Assembly (NCBI RefSeq): GCF_022836845.1
Contig: NZ_JAJNNZ010000008.1
Coordinates: forward strand, 62,001 to 126,000
Source: Vibrio gelatinilyticus
GTDB lineage: Bacteria > Pseudomonadota > Gammaproteobacteria > Enterobacterales > Vibrionaceae
DNA length: 64,000 nucleotides
Direction: 5' to 3'
In this document: positions 42,446-51,438 of the stretch, in pieces
Layout: every line of letters starts with the position of its first letter
Numbering within the stretch: the stretch's first letter is position 1
Position numbers and translations under genes: made by a program
Notes under the pieces: model-generated
The model's input: the letters and a program-made list of their open reading frames with translations, nothing else
Told to the model about the DNA's origin: nothing
Database searches by the model: none

Positions 42446-43342
42446 ATGTCAGATGCAAGTTGGTTGAGCGAAATACCTCAACTCGACCGTAAAGAATTAC
42501 TGCAAATTCGTAAAACCCTCGATGGAGCATATCGAGACTTTTCCAGAGAGTACGGTGACTTTATCGAGTCTCTATTCGACCCTCTACTCAGCTTTCTTAT
42601 CGGATTTGAGAAATTACTCCTCTCTACCCCTTGGTGGATTGTTATTGCCATTCTAGTCGGACTCGCCTTCGCGGCCAGTCGTTCATGGAAGCTAAGTGCA
42701 AGTGTCGGAGTCGCCTTCTTTGCAATTGGTTTTTTTGGAATGTGGGACGATACCATGCGAACCATGAGTATTATTCTCGTTTCGACCTTATTGGCTATCG
42801 CCATAGGTATTCCCGCCGGTATAGCCATGGCGCAATCGAATAAGGCTCGGGCAATCATCACGCCGATACTCGATATCATGCAAACAATGCCAGCATTTGT
42901 ATACCTCATTCCCGTCGTAATGTTGCTTGGCATTGGTAAAATACCCGGCGTGATTGCTGTGGTTATCTACGCTATCCCGCCAGTAATACGGTTAACAGAC
43001 TTAGGAATACGTCTAGTCGATAAAGAGGTCTTAGAGGCTGCGACCGCCTACGGAGCAAGCCCAACGCAAAGATTGTTCGGTGTTCAGATCCCTCTTGCTA
43101 TGCCTAACATTATGGCGGGTATTAACCAAACGATAATGATGGCGCTCGCGATGGTTGTTATTGCCTCAATGATTGGTGTTAAAGGTTTAGGTCAACCTGT
43201 ACTGAAATCAATCACCAACCAATATTTCACTTTGGGCCTTCTTAATGGGCTCGCCATCGTAGCCCTAGCCATTATCTTCGACCGTGTGACTCAAAGTTAT
43301 GCAAAACGTACCCAGTCACATCTAAGAGGTAGAGAGTCATGA
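42446..43342 (+). CDS. proW: glycine betaine/proline-type ABC permease
   Basis: 298 residues. A polar N-terminal extension (about 1-55) is typical for ProW, followed by hydrophobic helices. The EAA loop 'EVLEAATAYGASPTQRLFGVQIPLAMPNIMAGINQTIM' contacts the ATPase. It overlaps proV by 4 bp. Confidence 0.9.
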   Translation: MSDASWLSEIPQLDRKELLQIRKTLDGAYRDFSREYGDFIESLFDPLLSFLIGFEKLLLSTPWWIVIAILVGLAFAASRSWKLSASVGVAFFAIGFFGMWDDTMRTMSIILVSTLLAIAIGIPAGIAMAQSNKARAIITPILDIMQTMPAFVYLIPVVMLLGIGKIPGVIAVVIYAIPPVIRLTDLGIRLVDKEVLEAATAYGASPTQRLFGVQIPLAMPNIMAGINQTIMMALAMVVIASMIGVKGLGQPVLKSITNQYFTLGLLNGLAIVALAIIFDRVTQSYAKRTQSHLRGRES

Positions 43343-44577
43343 GCAAAACTGAACCTATTATTCAAATTAAAAATCTATACAAGATTTTCGGTCCTAAAGA
43401 TAAGACGTATTTAGACGACGTAAAAAACGGTGAGTCAAAGGATGAGTTGCTGGCCAGAACGGGCCATGCTCTGGGTTTAAGTGACATTAATCTTGATATC
43501 TATCCTGGTGAAATCTTCGTGATTATGGGCTTATCTGGCTCTGGAAAATCCACACTTATCCGTCACTTTAACCGATTGATTGACCCAACAGAAGGTGAGA
43601 TCATCGTTGATGGCTCAGACGTCATGAAGCTATCTAATAAAGAGCTTCAGGACTTCCGCCGTCATAAGATGTCGATGGTATTTCAACGCTTTGGGCTACT
43701 ACCACACAAAACTGTTCTTGATAATGTTGCTTACGGTCTTCAAATCCAAGGGTTAGAAAAACAAGAGCGGCTTGAGAAAGCTCGACAATGGATCAACACT
43801 GTTGGACTAGAAGGCTACGAAAAACAATACCCTATGCAATTGTCAGGTGGTCAGCAGCAACGTGTAGGTCTTGCTCGCGCATTATGTACCGATGCTGATA
43901 TTCTCTTGATGGACGAAGCGTTTTCTGCCCTTGACCCTCTAATCCGCAGTGAAATGCAAGATCAGCTTATCGAATTGCAAGAAACCTTGCATAAAACCAT
44001 AATCTTTATCACCCATGACCTAGATGAAGCGTTAAGGCTCGGTGACCGCATTGCTATTCTTCGTGACGGTGTTGTAGTACAGCAAGGTAAGCCTGTTGAT
44101 ATCTTACTTAAGCCTGCTGATGATTACGTCGAAGCGTTTGTTAAAGACGTTAATCGAGCTCGAGCGCTCACGGTAGAAACCGTTATGCAACCACAGGTTT
44201 CACGCATATCTGCAGAAACTATCGGTGGTGCTCTCAAACAAATGAGACGTTCTTCAGAAGATTACGGCTACGTTGTCAATGATGACGGCTATCAGGGTGT
44301 TATCACTCAAGAGACCTTAGAACAAGTTGAGAAAAAGGATCACGACAAACAGATTTGTTCGACCCTACTCGATGATGTTCCAGCGGTGAAAAACGATGCT
44401 CTGCTTGAAGAGGTGATACCAGAAACACTAGACAGTGATCATCCTTTGCCCGTTGTCGATGAAAAAGGCGATCTTCAAGGCCACCTTTCTAAGTCTACAC
44501 TCGCGGATGTGCTAAGTGACACCCCCACAAGCAATCAAGACGATCCAGAAGAAAAGAAAAGCAATGATGCTGCCTAA
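43339..44577 (+). CDS. proV: glycine betaine/proline-type ABC ATPase with CBS region
   Basis: 412 residues. Walker A 'GLSGSGKST', Q-loop 'MVFQRFGLLPH', signature 'LSGGQQQRVGLARAL', Walker B 'ILLMDEAFSALDP' and 'FITHDLDEAL'. The C-terminal about 130 residues form a CBS-like pair used to sense ionic strength in this transporter group. It starts on the ATGA overlap with proW; an independent terminator follows. Confidence 0.92.
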   Translation: MSKTEPIIQIKNLYKIFGPKDKTYLDDVKNGESKDELLARTGHALGLSDINLDIYPGEIFVIMGLSGSGKSTLIRHFNRLIDPTEGEIIVDGSDVMKLSNKELQDFRRHKMSMVFQRFGLLPHKTVLDNVAYGLQIQGLEKQERLEKARQWINTVGLEGYEKQYPMQLSGGQQQRVGLARALCTDADILLMDEAFSALDPLIRSEMQDQLIELQETLHKTIIFITHDLDEALRLGDRIAILRDGVVVQQGKPVDILLKPADDYVEAFVKDVNRARALTVETVMQPQVSRISAETIGGALKQMRRSSEDYGYVVNDDGYQGVITQETLEQVEKKDHDKQICSTLLDDVPAVKNDALLEEVIPETLDSDHPLPVVDEKGDLQGHLSKSTLADVLSDTPTSNQDDPEEKKSNDAA

Positions 44578-44612
44578 CAACTAACACTAATCATTAGCTG
44601 TAGTCACTAAGC

Positions 44613-44639
44613 AAAGCCGGAGTTTTTCTTCGGCTTTTT
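44613..44639 (+). terminator. terminator after proV
   Basis: AAAGCCG / CGGCTTT stem with a 3' T-run, 36 bp after the stop, between the convergent proV and radical SAM genes. Confidence 0.75.
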
Positions 44640-44663
44640 AGATCAAAGTTAACACCATACTTC

Positions 44664-45740
44664 TCAGCGAATAGTAATCGGAATACGATGCCGACCAAAA
44701 GCGGCTGATTGCTTGCTAAACCGCCCTGCGATATGGCCGCCGCAATGGCCACATAACCCTTCAGGCGTAATTTCCACGACTCCCACTTCATACCAATCTC
44801 TGGAAATCAATTTACGGCGACAACTTGGGCAATAAGTGCTGCTGCAGGCTTCGTCATGAACATTACCCACATACACGTAGTGTAATCCGTTTTTGAGCGC
44901 AATCTCTCTTGCTTTAATGAGTGTCGAGCTCGGTGTTCTGGGTTTATCCAACATTTTGAAATCAGGATGAAAAGCAGAAAAGTGCAGAGGGACATCTGGC
45001 CCTAAGTGATTCATGATCCACTGGGTCATGTTATCAAGCTCATCTGAACTGTCGTTTTCTCCTGGGATCAATAGCGTCGTGATTTCGAACCAAACGTCGG
45101 TTTCCTGTTTTACGTATTGCAGGGTTTCGAGCACTGGTGCGAGCTGGCCACTGCATAGCTTTCGATAAAAGCGTTCGCTAAACGCCTTCAAGTCGATATT
45201 GGCTGCATCCATAACAGAAAAAAATTTCTCACGAGGGGAATCACAAATGTATCCTGCCGTCACGGCAACGGTTTTCACTTCAACATCGTGGCAAGCTTGA
45301 GCCGTATCCACTGCATACTCTAAAAAGATTACCGGATCGTTGTAAGTAAACGCGATACTGTCACAACCATTATTTTTCGCCGCACTGGCAATTTGCAGCG
45401 GAGACGCTTTACTACCGAGTGTATCAATCTCTCGAGATTTACTGATATTCCAGTTTTGGCAAAATTTGCACCCCAAATTGCACCCTGCCGTGCCAAATGA
45501 CAGAACTGAGCTACCAGGATAGAAATGGTTTAACGGTTTTTTTTCAATGGGGTCGATACAAAACCCGCTAGAGCGGCCGTAGGTAGAAAGAACAATCTCG
45601 CCTTCATGGGCCAGCCTGACAAAACACGCACCTCGCTTGCCATCTCGTAGTGTACATAGTCTTGGACATAGTTCGCATCGAACCCGACCGTCAGCAAGTT
45701 GCCGCCAGTATTTAGTCGTATGGTAACCGCTCGTTTCCAT
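44664..45740 (-). CDS. amrS: AmmeMemoRadiSam system radical SAM enzyme
   Basis: 358 residues. N-terminal zinc-like cysteines 'CELCPRLCTLRDGKRGACF' precede the radical SAM cluster 'GCNLGCKFCQNWNIS' (Cys-x3-Cys-x2-Cys) and the C-terminal 'CPSCRRKLISRDWYEV...CGHCGG' second cysteine set. This is the enzyme of the three-part AmmeMemoRadiSam system, conserved across bacteria and archaea but of unknown reaction. It is divergent from the MEMO1 and AMMECR1 partners, sharing a 91-bp control region. Confidence 0.92.
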   Translation of the reverse strand: METSGYHTTKYWRQLADGRVRCELCPRLCTLRDGKRGACFVRLAHEGEIVLSTYGRSSGFCIDPIEKKPLNHFYPGSSVLSFGTAGCNLGCKFCQNWNISKSREIDTLGSKASPLQIASAAKNNGCDSIAFTYNDPVIFLEYAVDTAQACHDVEVKTVAVTAGYICDSPREKFFSVMDAANIDLKAFSERFYRKLCSGQLAPVLETLQYVKQETDVWFEITTLLIPGENDSSDELDNMTQWIMNHLGPDVPLHFSAFHPDFKMLDKPRTPSSTLIKAREIALKNGLHYVYVGNVHDEACSSTYCPSCRRKLISRDWYEVGVVEITPEGLCGHCGGHIAGRFSKQSAAFGRHRIPITIR

Positions 45741-45831
45741 CGAATGCCTCTTCCCTCAAAACACTAACTATACTTCTATTATATACGCGGGGCTCAAAGT
45801 CGCTGCGTGAATCTATTTGTGAGTAGGCACT

Positions 45832-46623
45832 ATGACGATGATACGTCCACCTGCGGTAGCGGGCCGATTTTATCCAGATGACCCCGTCTCGCTAAGGAAG
45901 CAAGTTTTGACGTTTTTGGGTGAAAAGAGTCCCGACACTAGGCACGTCTGTGGCCTGATCGTTCCCCATGCTGGTTATATATTCTCTGGGCAAGTGGCGG
46001 CAAGGGCCTATCACTCACTGTTATCCCACGCTAAGCGCATCAAGCATGTGATATTAATTGGGCCAAGCCATTATGTCCCGTTCCAAGGTTGTGCCGTCCC
46101 CGGTGTAGACGCATTCTCTACGCCAGTAGGTATGATCCCTCTTGATCGTCCACTCTTAAATAAGCTCTGTCAAAATGACAATGTGCACATCTCTGATCAT
46201 GCCCATCAACATGAACATAGCTTAGAAGTTCAACTGCCCTTTTTACAACTTTGCCTTGCTGACTTCACACTCGTCCCTATTGTTTTTGGACAAATCGAGG
46301 CTCAAGACGTGGCGAGGTTAATCAATTCTATTTGGGATCCCTGCAATACCTTATTGGTCATTAGTACTGATTTAAGTCACTTTCATCAATATGAAGACGC
46401 TCATAAAATAGACACCGCGACTTGCGCCTTAATAGAAGACGGGCAGGCTATCGTTACTCACAAACAAGCCTGTGGCGCGACGGGAGTGAATGCATTTCTA
46501 TTACTTAATCAGTTTCGTGGTTATCAACTTACAAGACAATCGCTTATTAATTCCGGCGATACAGAATTCGGAGACAAACACAGGGTGGTCGGTTATGTCA
46601 GCTACACAATTACACAACATTGA
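45832..46623 (+). CDS. amrB: AmmeMemoRadiSam system protein B (MEMO1 family)
   Basis: 263 residues. 'RPPAVAGRFYPDDPVSLRKQV' and 'GLIVPHAGYIFSGQVAARAYHSL' are the MEMO1 N-terminus, with later histidines in 'GPSHYVPFQG', 'DHAHQHEHSLEVQLPFLQ' and 'STDLSHFHQYEDA', the dioxygenase-like metal pocket. The ATG follows GTGAGTAGGCACT. It overlaps the AMMECR1 gene by 29 bp. Confidence 0.92.
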   Translation: MTMIRPPAVAGRFYPDDPVSLRKQVLTFLGEKSPDTRHVCGLIVPHAGYIFSGQVAARAYHSLLSHAKRIKHVILIGPSHYVPFQGCAVPGVDAFSTPVGMIPLDRPLLNKLCQNDNVHISDHAHQHEHSLEVQLPFLQLCLADFTLVPIVFGQIEAQDVARLINSIWDPCNTLLVISTDLSHFHQYEDAHKIDTATCALIEDGQAIVTHKQACGATGVNAFLLLNQFRGYQLTRQSLINSGDTEFGDKHRVVGYVSYTITQH

Positions 46624-47206
46624 ACACAGTCACACTTCACTAAAGGAAAGCGAGCTTCGAATACTGCTTGATATCGTCGAAAGTACCGTTCGCTGTTATT
46701 TGGATAAACTCCCTCTTCCTCAGCTTGTCTTGTCTGAGTTTCCACAATCTCTTCAACAGCTGGGGGCATGTTTTGTGACATTGCATGTTGATGGGCAACT
46801 GCAAGGCTGCATTGGTACCACTTCCGAAAGTTCGCCATTAGTTCTTGAGGTTCAACGTAAAGCTTGGGCCAGTGCGTGCCAGGACAGTCGATTCGCTCCG
46901 CTGCAAAAACATCAAGCAAGCGGGCTTGAAATTGAAGTTTCAGTACTGAGCACACCAATAGCATTGGAAGTAACTACAGAACAAGAGCTTTTGGATGTAC
47001 TACGACACAAACACTGCGGGGTTATCCTAGAGGACGCTTATCATCATGCTCTCTTTCTTCCTCAAGTTTGGGAGCAATTACCAACACCTTCTGAGTTTGT
47101 CACACACCTAAAACTGAAAGGCGGATGGACTCAACATTATTGGAGTGACAACATACAAGTCAAACTGTTTGACGTTGCCAATAAAGCTCGTGCCTATCAA
47201 AATTAG
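46595..47206 (+). CDS. amrA: AmmeMemoRadiSam system protein A (AMMECR1 family)
   Basis: 203 residues from the ATG at 46595; an earlier in-frame ATG lies far inside amrB. Landmarks are 'LGACFVTLHVDGQLQGCIGTTSES', the AMMECR1 motif around 'GCIG', 'DSRFAPLQ', 'IEVSVLSTP' and 'PQVWEQLPTPSEFVTHLKLKGG'. Its partner roles with amrB and amrS are inferred from conserved clustering. Confidence 0.92.
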   Translation: MSATQLHNIEHSHTSLKESELRILLDIVESTVRCYLDKLPLPQLVLSEFPQSLQQLGACFVTLHVDGQLQGCIGTTSESSPLVLEVQRKAWASACQDSRFAPLQKHQASGLEIEVSVLSTPIALEVTTEQELLDVLRHKHCGVILEDAYHHALFLPQVWEQLPTPSEFVTHLKLKGGWTQHYWSDNIQVKLFDVANKARAYQN

Positions 47207-47226
47207 TCGTCATCAAAGGCTATAAG

Positions 47227-48483
47227 CTAGACATGATTTATTGCGGTTCCTTGCCGTTTTTTTGCTACGTACATGGCCTTATCAGCGCGACCAATTGAGG
47301 TGCGAATATCCATATTGCTGCGCTGATAGGTTGTGATGCCAATACTGACGTCCACATCAATCACTTGGTCATCTATTTTAAATGGCTGAAAAAATTTTTT
47401 GGCTACTTTATTGGCGACCACTTCGACGTGGGTGCTGTTTTTTATGCCCCCCACAACAATCAGAAACTCGTCGCCACCAAGGCGCGCGACAATATCAGGT
47501 TTCCTAACACTATTTAACAAGCGGTGTGCCATTTCGACTAAAATAGCATCGCCGACTAAGTGACCATGTTCATCATTAATCTGTTTGAACTTATCAATGT
47601 CGATGTACATAAACGCCACCGTATGATTTTCCCTCTCAGCTTCTGTAAGAAGACTCTGCAACAATGAATCTAATAAACGACGGTTAGGGAGATCTGTTAA
47701 AGGATCTCGATTCAACCTATCGATTTCTAGCTGCATTTTGTCGTGGCGCTGGGAAATATCACGCACTATCGCAACCAAATATTCTCTTTCTTTGTATTTG
47801 ATGAAATTGACTGAGGCCTCAATAGGAAACTTCGAGCCATCTTTGCGGCAATGAAAACCTTCAATGAAAGCGCTTTTCTTCAATCTGATTGTGTTTGCAT
47901 GTTTTGTCCAGGAATTATCATCGGTAAATTTCTCGTTAATGTCAGAAACTCGTAGTTTGAGTAACTCCTCTTTGCTGTAGCCTAAACGAGTGTACGCGAG
48001 CTGGTTGCTATTCACAATTTGTCCAGACTCAAAATCGGCCACATACAATGCATCGTTAGTTTTATCAACGAAATGATTGAGCATTAAGTCAGCCGCTTCC
48101 GCCTTTCTCAATGAAGTAAGATCGATAATTTGTGAAATATAGCGAATGACCTTTCCTGAGTCATCTAACTGAGCAACCATATTAAGCTGCGCATTAATGA
48201 CGTGCCCTAAGCGGTGTAAATAACGTTTTTCTATTTGTATGGGATTGGATGGAAACGCGAGAAGGCTTTCTCGAAGCTTTTTGTTCGCTTCCAAATCACC
48301 ATGGTAGGTAATCACAACGTCACTGTCATAAATACTTTCCCCCTCGTAGCCCAGTAATTTTTTGAGCGCCGGATTAACGTATTCCAGGTGCCCATCTGGA
48401 AACGATAGAATCGTTGCAACAGGAGTGATCTCAAACAACCTATATATTGAGCTATCGAGTAACTCTATACTTTTTATATTCAT
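47227..48483 (-). CDS. diguanylate cyclase with two PAS domains
   Basis: 418 residues. PAS 1 (about 12-120, 'LFEITPVATILSFPDGHLEYVNPALKKLLGYE') and PAS 2 (about 135-250, 'ALYVADFESGQIVNSNQLAYTRLGYSKEELL') precede the GGDEF domain. Its active site is 'ARLGGDEFLIV', and an inhibitory site 'RKPD' sits five residues before it. The protein should make c-di-GMP under product control. No membrane helix and no EAL domain. No neighbouring gene shares the strand closely. Confidence 0.9.
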   Translation of the reverse strand: MNIKSIELLDSSIYRLFEITPVATILSFPDGHLEYVNPALKKLLGYEGESIYDSDVVITYHGDLEANKKLRESLLAFPSNPIQIEKRYLHRLGHVINAQLNMVAQLDDSGKVIRYISQIIDLTSLRKAEAADLMLNHFVDKTNDALYVADFESGQIVNSNQLAYTRLGYSKEELLKLRVSDINEKFTDDNSWTKHANTIRLKKSAFIEGFHCRKDGSKFPIEASVNFIKYKEREYLVAIVRDISQRHDKMQLEIDRLNRDPLTDLPNRRLLDSLLQSLLTEAERENHTVAFMYIDIDKFKQINDEHGHLVGDAILVEMAHRLLNSVRKPDIVARLGGDEFLIVVGGIKNSTHVEVVANKVAKKFFQPFKIDDQVIDVDVSIGITTYQRSNMDIRTSIGRADKAMYVAKKRQGTAINHV

Positions 48484-48736
48484 GGACTACGCACATTTAG
48501 CAGTGAAACATCAAGATGAAGTAAAAAAGGAAGCCCTCAAAGCTAAAGGCTCACCAATGATAAATGTATCTACAACAAACGAACTTTGACATGTCAACAT
48601 TGCATTAACATCTTTCTGTCTCATTAATTGAACAGTTTTTCATCATTGAACACGGCCCATATACTCAATTGGTGTAATAGCGTATGGCTTATTGGAGCGA
48701 TACAATCCACGATTCCTTCAAATCGCACTATGCCCG

Positions 48737-49012
48737 ATGTCAACTAAGCCTGATTTAAAAACCGCGATGACAGATCTGCTCGCCCAGGTCAAAAAAGAGC
48801 TGCCTATCTATGACGAAGATACATTTGTTTGCGGCCCTGAAAGTAACTGTATCGGCTGCCCCAAAAAACTGATGGAACTGGTAGAAAGTGAAGTAAGTTA
48901 TTGGGAGTACTCCGTTTCAAATGGTCATTTCCCCAACTTTGAAGAAATTCGTCGTTTCGGAAAGTTATGTAAAAGCGTCAAGCGCGGTCTTTCCAGAAAT
49001 GGAATAGTCTAG
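48737..49012 (+). CDS. small cysteine-motif protein, 91 residues
   Basis: From the ATG at 48737 the product begins 'MSTKPDLKTAMTDLLAQVKKE'. It contains 'CGPESNCIGCPKKLMELVESE' (Cys-x6-Cys-x2-Cys), then 'FGKLCKSVKRGL'. The cysteines may bind iron-sulfur or zinc. I recall similar proteins of unknown function in Vibrio and relatives. The Shine-Dalgarno is weak, and an upstream TTG start cannot be excluded. Confidence 0.65.
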   Translation: MSTKPDLKTAMTDLLAQVKKELPIYDEDTFVCGPESNCIGCPKKLMELVESEVSYWEYSVSNGHFPNFEEIRRFGKLCKSVKRGLSRNGIV

Positions 49013-49101
49013 CGTATCTCACTAAGGTAACTCTCGCTGTGATGGAACAAATAGGTTAGATTAGTTGTATATATTACAATCACCTAATCAGTTAATCAGC
49101 T

Positions 49102-49824
49102 ATGAACTCAGTCATCCAAAGCATCCTATCGCATCGTTCCATTCGCAAATTCAAAGACCAACCTATTGCTTCAAAGCAGCTTGACGATATCATCCAATCC
49201 GGACTTGCTGCGTCATCTTCGAGCCTACTACAAGTTGTTTCAATCATTCGGATCACCGACGGCAATAAACGGCAGAAGCTGGTTGAACTGTCTGGCAACC
49301 AGCCCTATGTGGCTAGCGCCGCGGAATTTTTAGTCTTCTGCATTGATTACCATCGACACTTTGAATTGAATAACGCCGTTCAATCTGAATTTACAGAGTT
49401 AACGCTCATTGGAGCTGTCGATGCCGGCATTATGGCCCAGAACTGTTTGCTTGCAGCGGAGTCTCTTGGGTTAGGCGGCGTCTATATTGGAGGGCTGCGT
49501 AATAACGCTGAGCAAGTAGATAAGTTACTAGAGCTTCCCGAACACAGTGCGGTATTGTTTGGCATGTGTCTTGGCCATCCAGACCAAGATCCAGAACAAA
49601 AACCTCGCCTTCCCGCCAATGTGATTGTTCATGAAAACAGCTATCAACCTCTTGATAAAGAGGCAGTAGCTAAATACGATGCAACCATGCAAGCCTACTA
49701 TGCAGCGAGGTCAAGCAATCAAAAACAAGTAAGTTGGTCGCAACAGGTAACCAGTAAACTCGCTGGTGAATCTCGCCCTCATATGAAGCATTATCTTGAA
49801 AGTAAGTTGCTCAACAGTAAATAA
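49102..49824 (+). CDS. nfsA: NADPH nitroreductase NfsA
   Basis: 240 residues. 'ILSHRSIRKFKDQPI' is the FMN phosphate-binding start, 'GLAASSSSLLQVVSIIRITD' the flavin contact, 'DAGIMAQNCLLAAESLGLGGVYIGGLRN' the helix with the GGxR(N) motif, and 'FGMCLGHPDQDPEQKPRLP' the NfsA/Frp signature. The length equals E. coli NfsA (240). A palindromic terminator follows, shared with gnd. Confidence 0.92.
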   Translation: MNSVIQSILSHRSIRKFKDQPIASKQLDDIIQSGLAASSSSLLQVVSIIRITDGNKRQKLVELSGNQPYVASAAEFLVFCIDYHRHFELNNAVQSEFTELTLIGAVDAGIMAQNCLLAAESLGLGGVYIGGLRNNAEQVDKLLELPEHSAVLFGMCLGHPDQDPEQKPRLPANVIVHENSYQPLDKEAVAKYDATMQAYYAARSSNQKQVSWSQQVTSKLAGESRPHMKHYLESKLLNSK

Positions 49825-49857
49825 TCGTCTTGCAGCTTCGTTGCTACTACACAAAAA

Positions 49858-49879
49858 AAAGGATGCCTAGGCATCCTTT
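49858..49879. terminator. bidirectional terminator between nfsA and gnd
   Basis: AAAGGATGCC-TA-GGCATCCTTT, fully palindromic, with A and T tails, in the gap between convergent genes. Confidence 0.85.
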
Positions 49880-49896
49880 CTTATCACTCCAACAAA

Positions 49897-51345
49897 TTAT
49901 ACGTCGTAAGTTGTGGATGCAGTATCGCCGCCTGTACCAGTCCAGTTTGTGTGGAAGAACTCACCACGTGGACGATCAGTACGCTCGTATGTGTGAGCAC
50001 CGAAGTAATCACGTTGAGCTTGCAATAGGTTTGCTGGTAGACGAGCTGTTGTGTAACCATCTAGGAACGTTAGTGCAGAAGTCATACATGGCATTGGGAT
50101 ACCCACTTCCATTGACTTTGCTGCAACCTTACGCCAAGCACCCATGCAATTATCTAGAATGCCTTTGAAGTAAGCATCAGAGCCTAGGAATGCGATTTCT
50201 GGATTCGCTTCAAACGCATCACGAATATTACCAAGGAACGCTGAACGGATGATACAACCACCACGCCACATTAGCGCGACGTTACCGTAGTTAAGATCCC
50301 AACCATTTTCGTTTGATGCTTCACGCATTAACATAAAGCCCTGAGCATAAGAGATGATTTTTGATGCGAGTAGCGCTTGACGAAGTGCATCCACCCACTC
50401 TTGCTTATCACCTTCCACTGGAGTAATTGTTTTACCAAATAGCTTCTCAGCTTCCACACGTTGATCTTTTAGTGCAGATAGGCAACGAGAGAATACAGAC
50501 TCAGTGATCAGCGTTAGTGGGATACCCATATCTAGCGCGTTAATACCTGTCCACTTACCAGTGCCTTTTTGGCCTGCTGTATCTAGGATTTTTTCTACTA
50601 GGGCTTCACCATCTTCATCTTTATAACCAAGGATGTCCGCTGTGATTTCTACTAGATAGCTGTCTAGTTCTGTTTTATTCCACTCAGCGAATACCGCCTG
50701 CATTTCATCCGCTGACATGCCTAGGCCGTCTTTCATGAACTGGTAGGCTTCAGTGATAAGCTGCATGTCACCATATTCGATGCCGTTATGAACCATCTTG
50801 ACAAAGTGACCAGCACCATCGTTACCCACCCAATCACAGCATGGCTCGCCAGCATCCGTTTTCGCAGAGATACCTTGGAAGATAGGCTTAACCGCTTCCC
50901 AAGCTTCAGGAGAGCCACCTGGCATAATAGAAGGACCAAAACGAGCGCCCTCTTCACCACCAGAAACACCGGTACCAATGAAGTGAATACCTTTGTCGCG
51001 AAGTGCAGCAACACGGCGGTTGGTATCAGGGAAGTTAGTATTACCGCCATCAATGATGATGTCACCCTTGTCTAGAAGTGGTACTAAAGCATCGATAAAC
51101 TTATCAACAACGTCGCCAGCACGAACCATAAGCATCACTTTGCGTGGCGCTTCTAGCTTCTCAACGAGCTCTTCAAGCGAGTAAGCACCAACAATGTTGG
51201 TTCCCTTCGCTGGGCCTTCTAGAAACTCGTCTACTTTTGCCGCAGTACGGTTGTGCGCCACAACTTTAAAGCCATGGTCGTTCATGTTTAGGATAAGGTT
51301 TTGACCCATTACTGCTAGGCCAATTACACCGATATCACCTTTCAT
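49897..51345 (-). CDS. gnd: 6-phosphogluconate dehydrogenase (decarboxylating)
   Basis: 482 residues; 'IGVIGLAVMGQNLILNM' NADP fold, 'GTGVSGGEEGARFGPSIMPGG' substrate loop, catalytic lysine in 'GHFVKMVHNGIEYGDMQ', and the terminal 'GTGGDTASTTYDV'. The protein is complete at family length. It makes ribulose-5-phosphate, CO2 and NADPH in the oxidative pentose phosphate pathway. It lies 93 bp downstream of zwf on the same strand; the lactonase gene often found between them is absent. Confidence 0.97.
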   Translation of the reverse strand: MKGDIGVIGLAVMGQNLILNMNDHGFKVVAHNRTAAKVDEFLEGPAKGTNIVGAYSLEELVEKLEAPRKVMLMVRAGDVVDKFIDALVPLLDKGDIIIDGGNTNFPDTNRRVAALRDKGIHFIGTGVSGGEEGARFGPSIMPGGSPEAWEAVKPIFQGISAKTDAGEPCCDWVGNDGAGHFVKMVHNGIEYGDMQLITEAYQFMKDGLGMSADEMQAVFAEWNKTELDSYLVEITADILGYKDEDGEALVEKILDTAGQKGTGKWTGINALDMGIPLTLITESVFSRCLSALKDQRVEAEKLFGKTITPVEGDKQEWVDALRQALLASKIISYAQGFMLMREASNENGWDLNYGNVALMWRGGCIIRSAFLGNIRDAFEANPEIAFLGSDAYFKGILDNCMGAWRKVAAKSMEVGIPMPCMTSALTFLDGYTTARLPANLLQAQRDYFGAHTYERTDRPRGEFFHTNWTGTGGDTASTTYDV

Positions 51346-51438
51346 TATATCTTCTCCATCGATTCAGCAATCAAACATGCCGAGTGTTATTCTTGTTAGC
51401 CGCCAGTGCATGACTCACGGCTGCAAATTTATGGGTTA

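Noticed and set aside
48480..48589. Small plus-strand frame ending at 48589
   Set aside because: Its only strong part lies antisense to the diguanylate cyclase gene; the rest has no coding sign.
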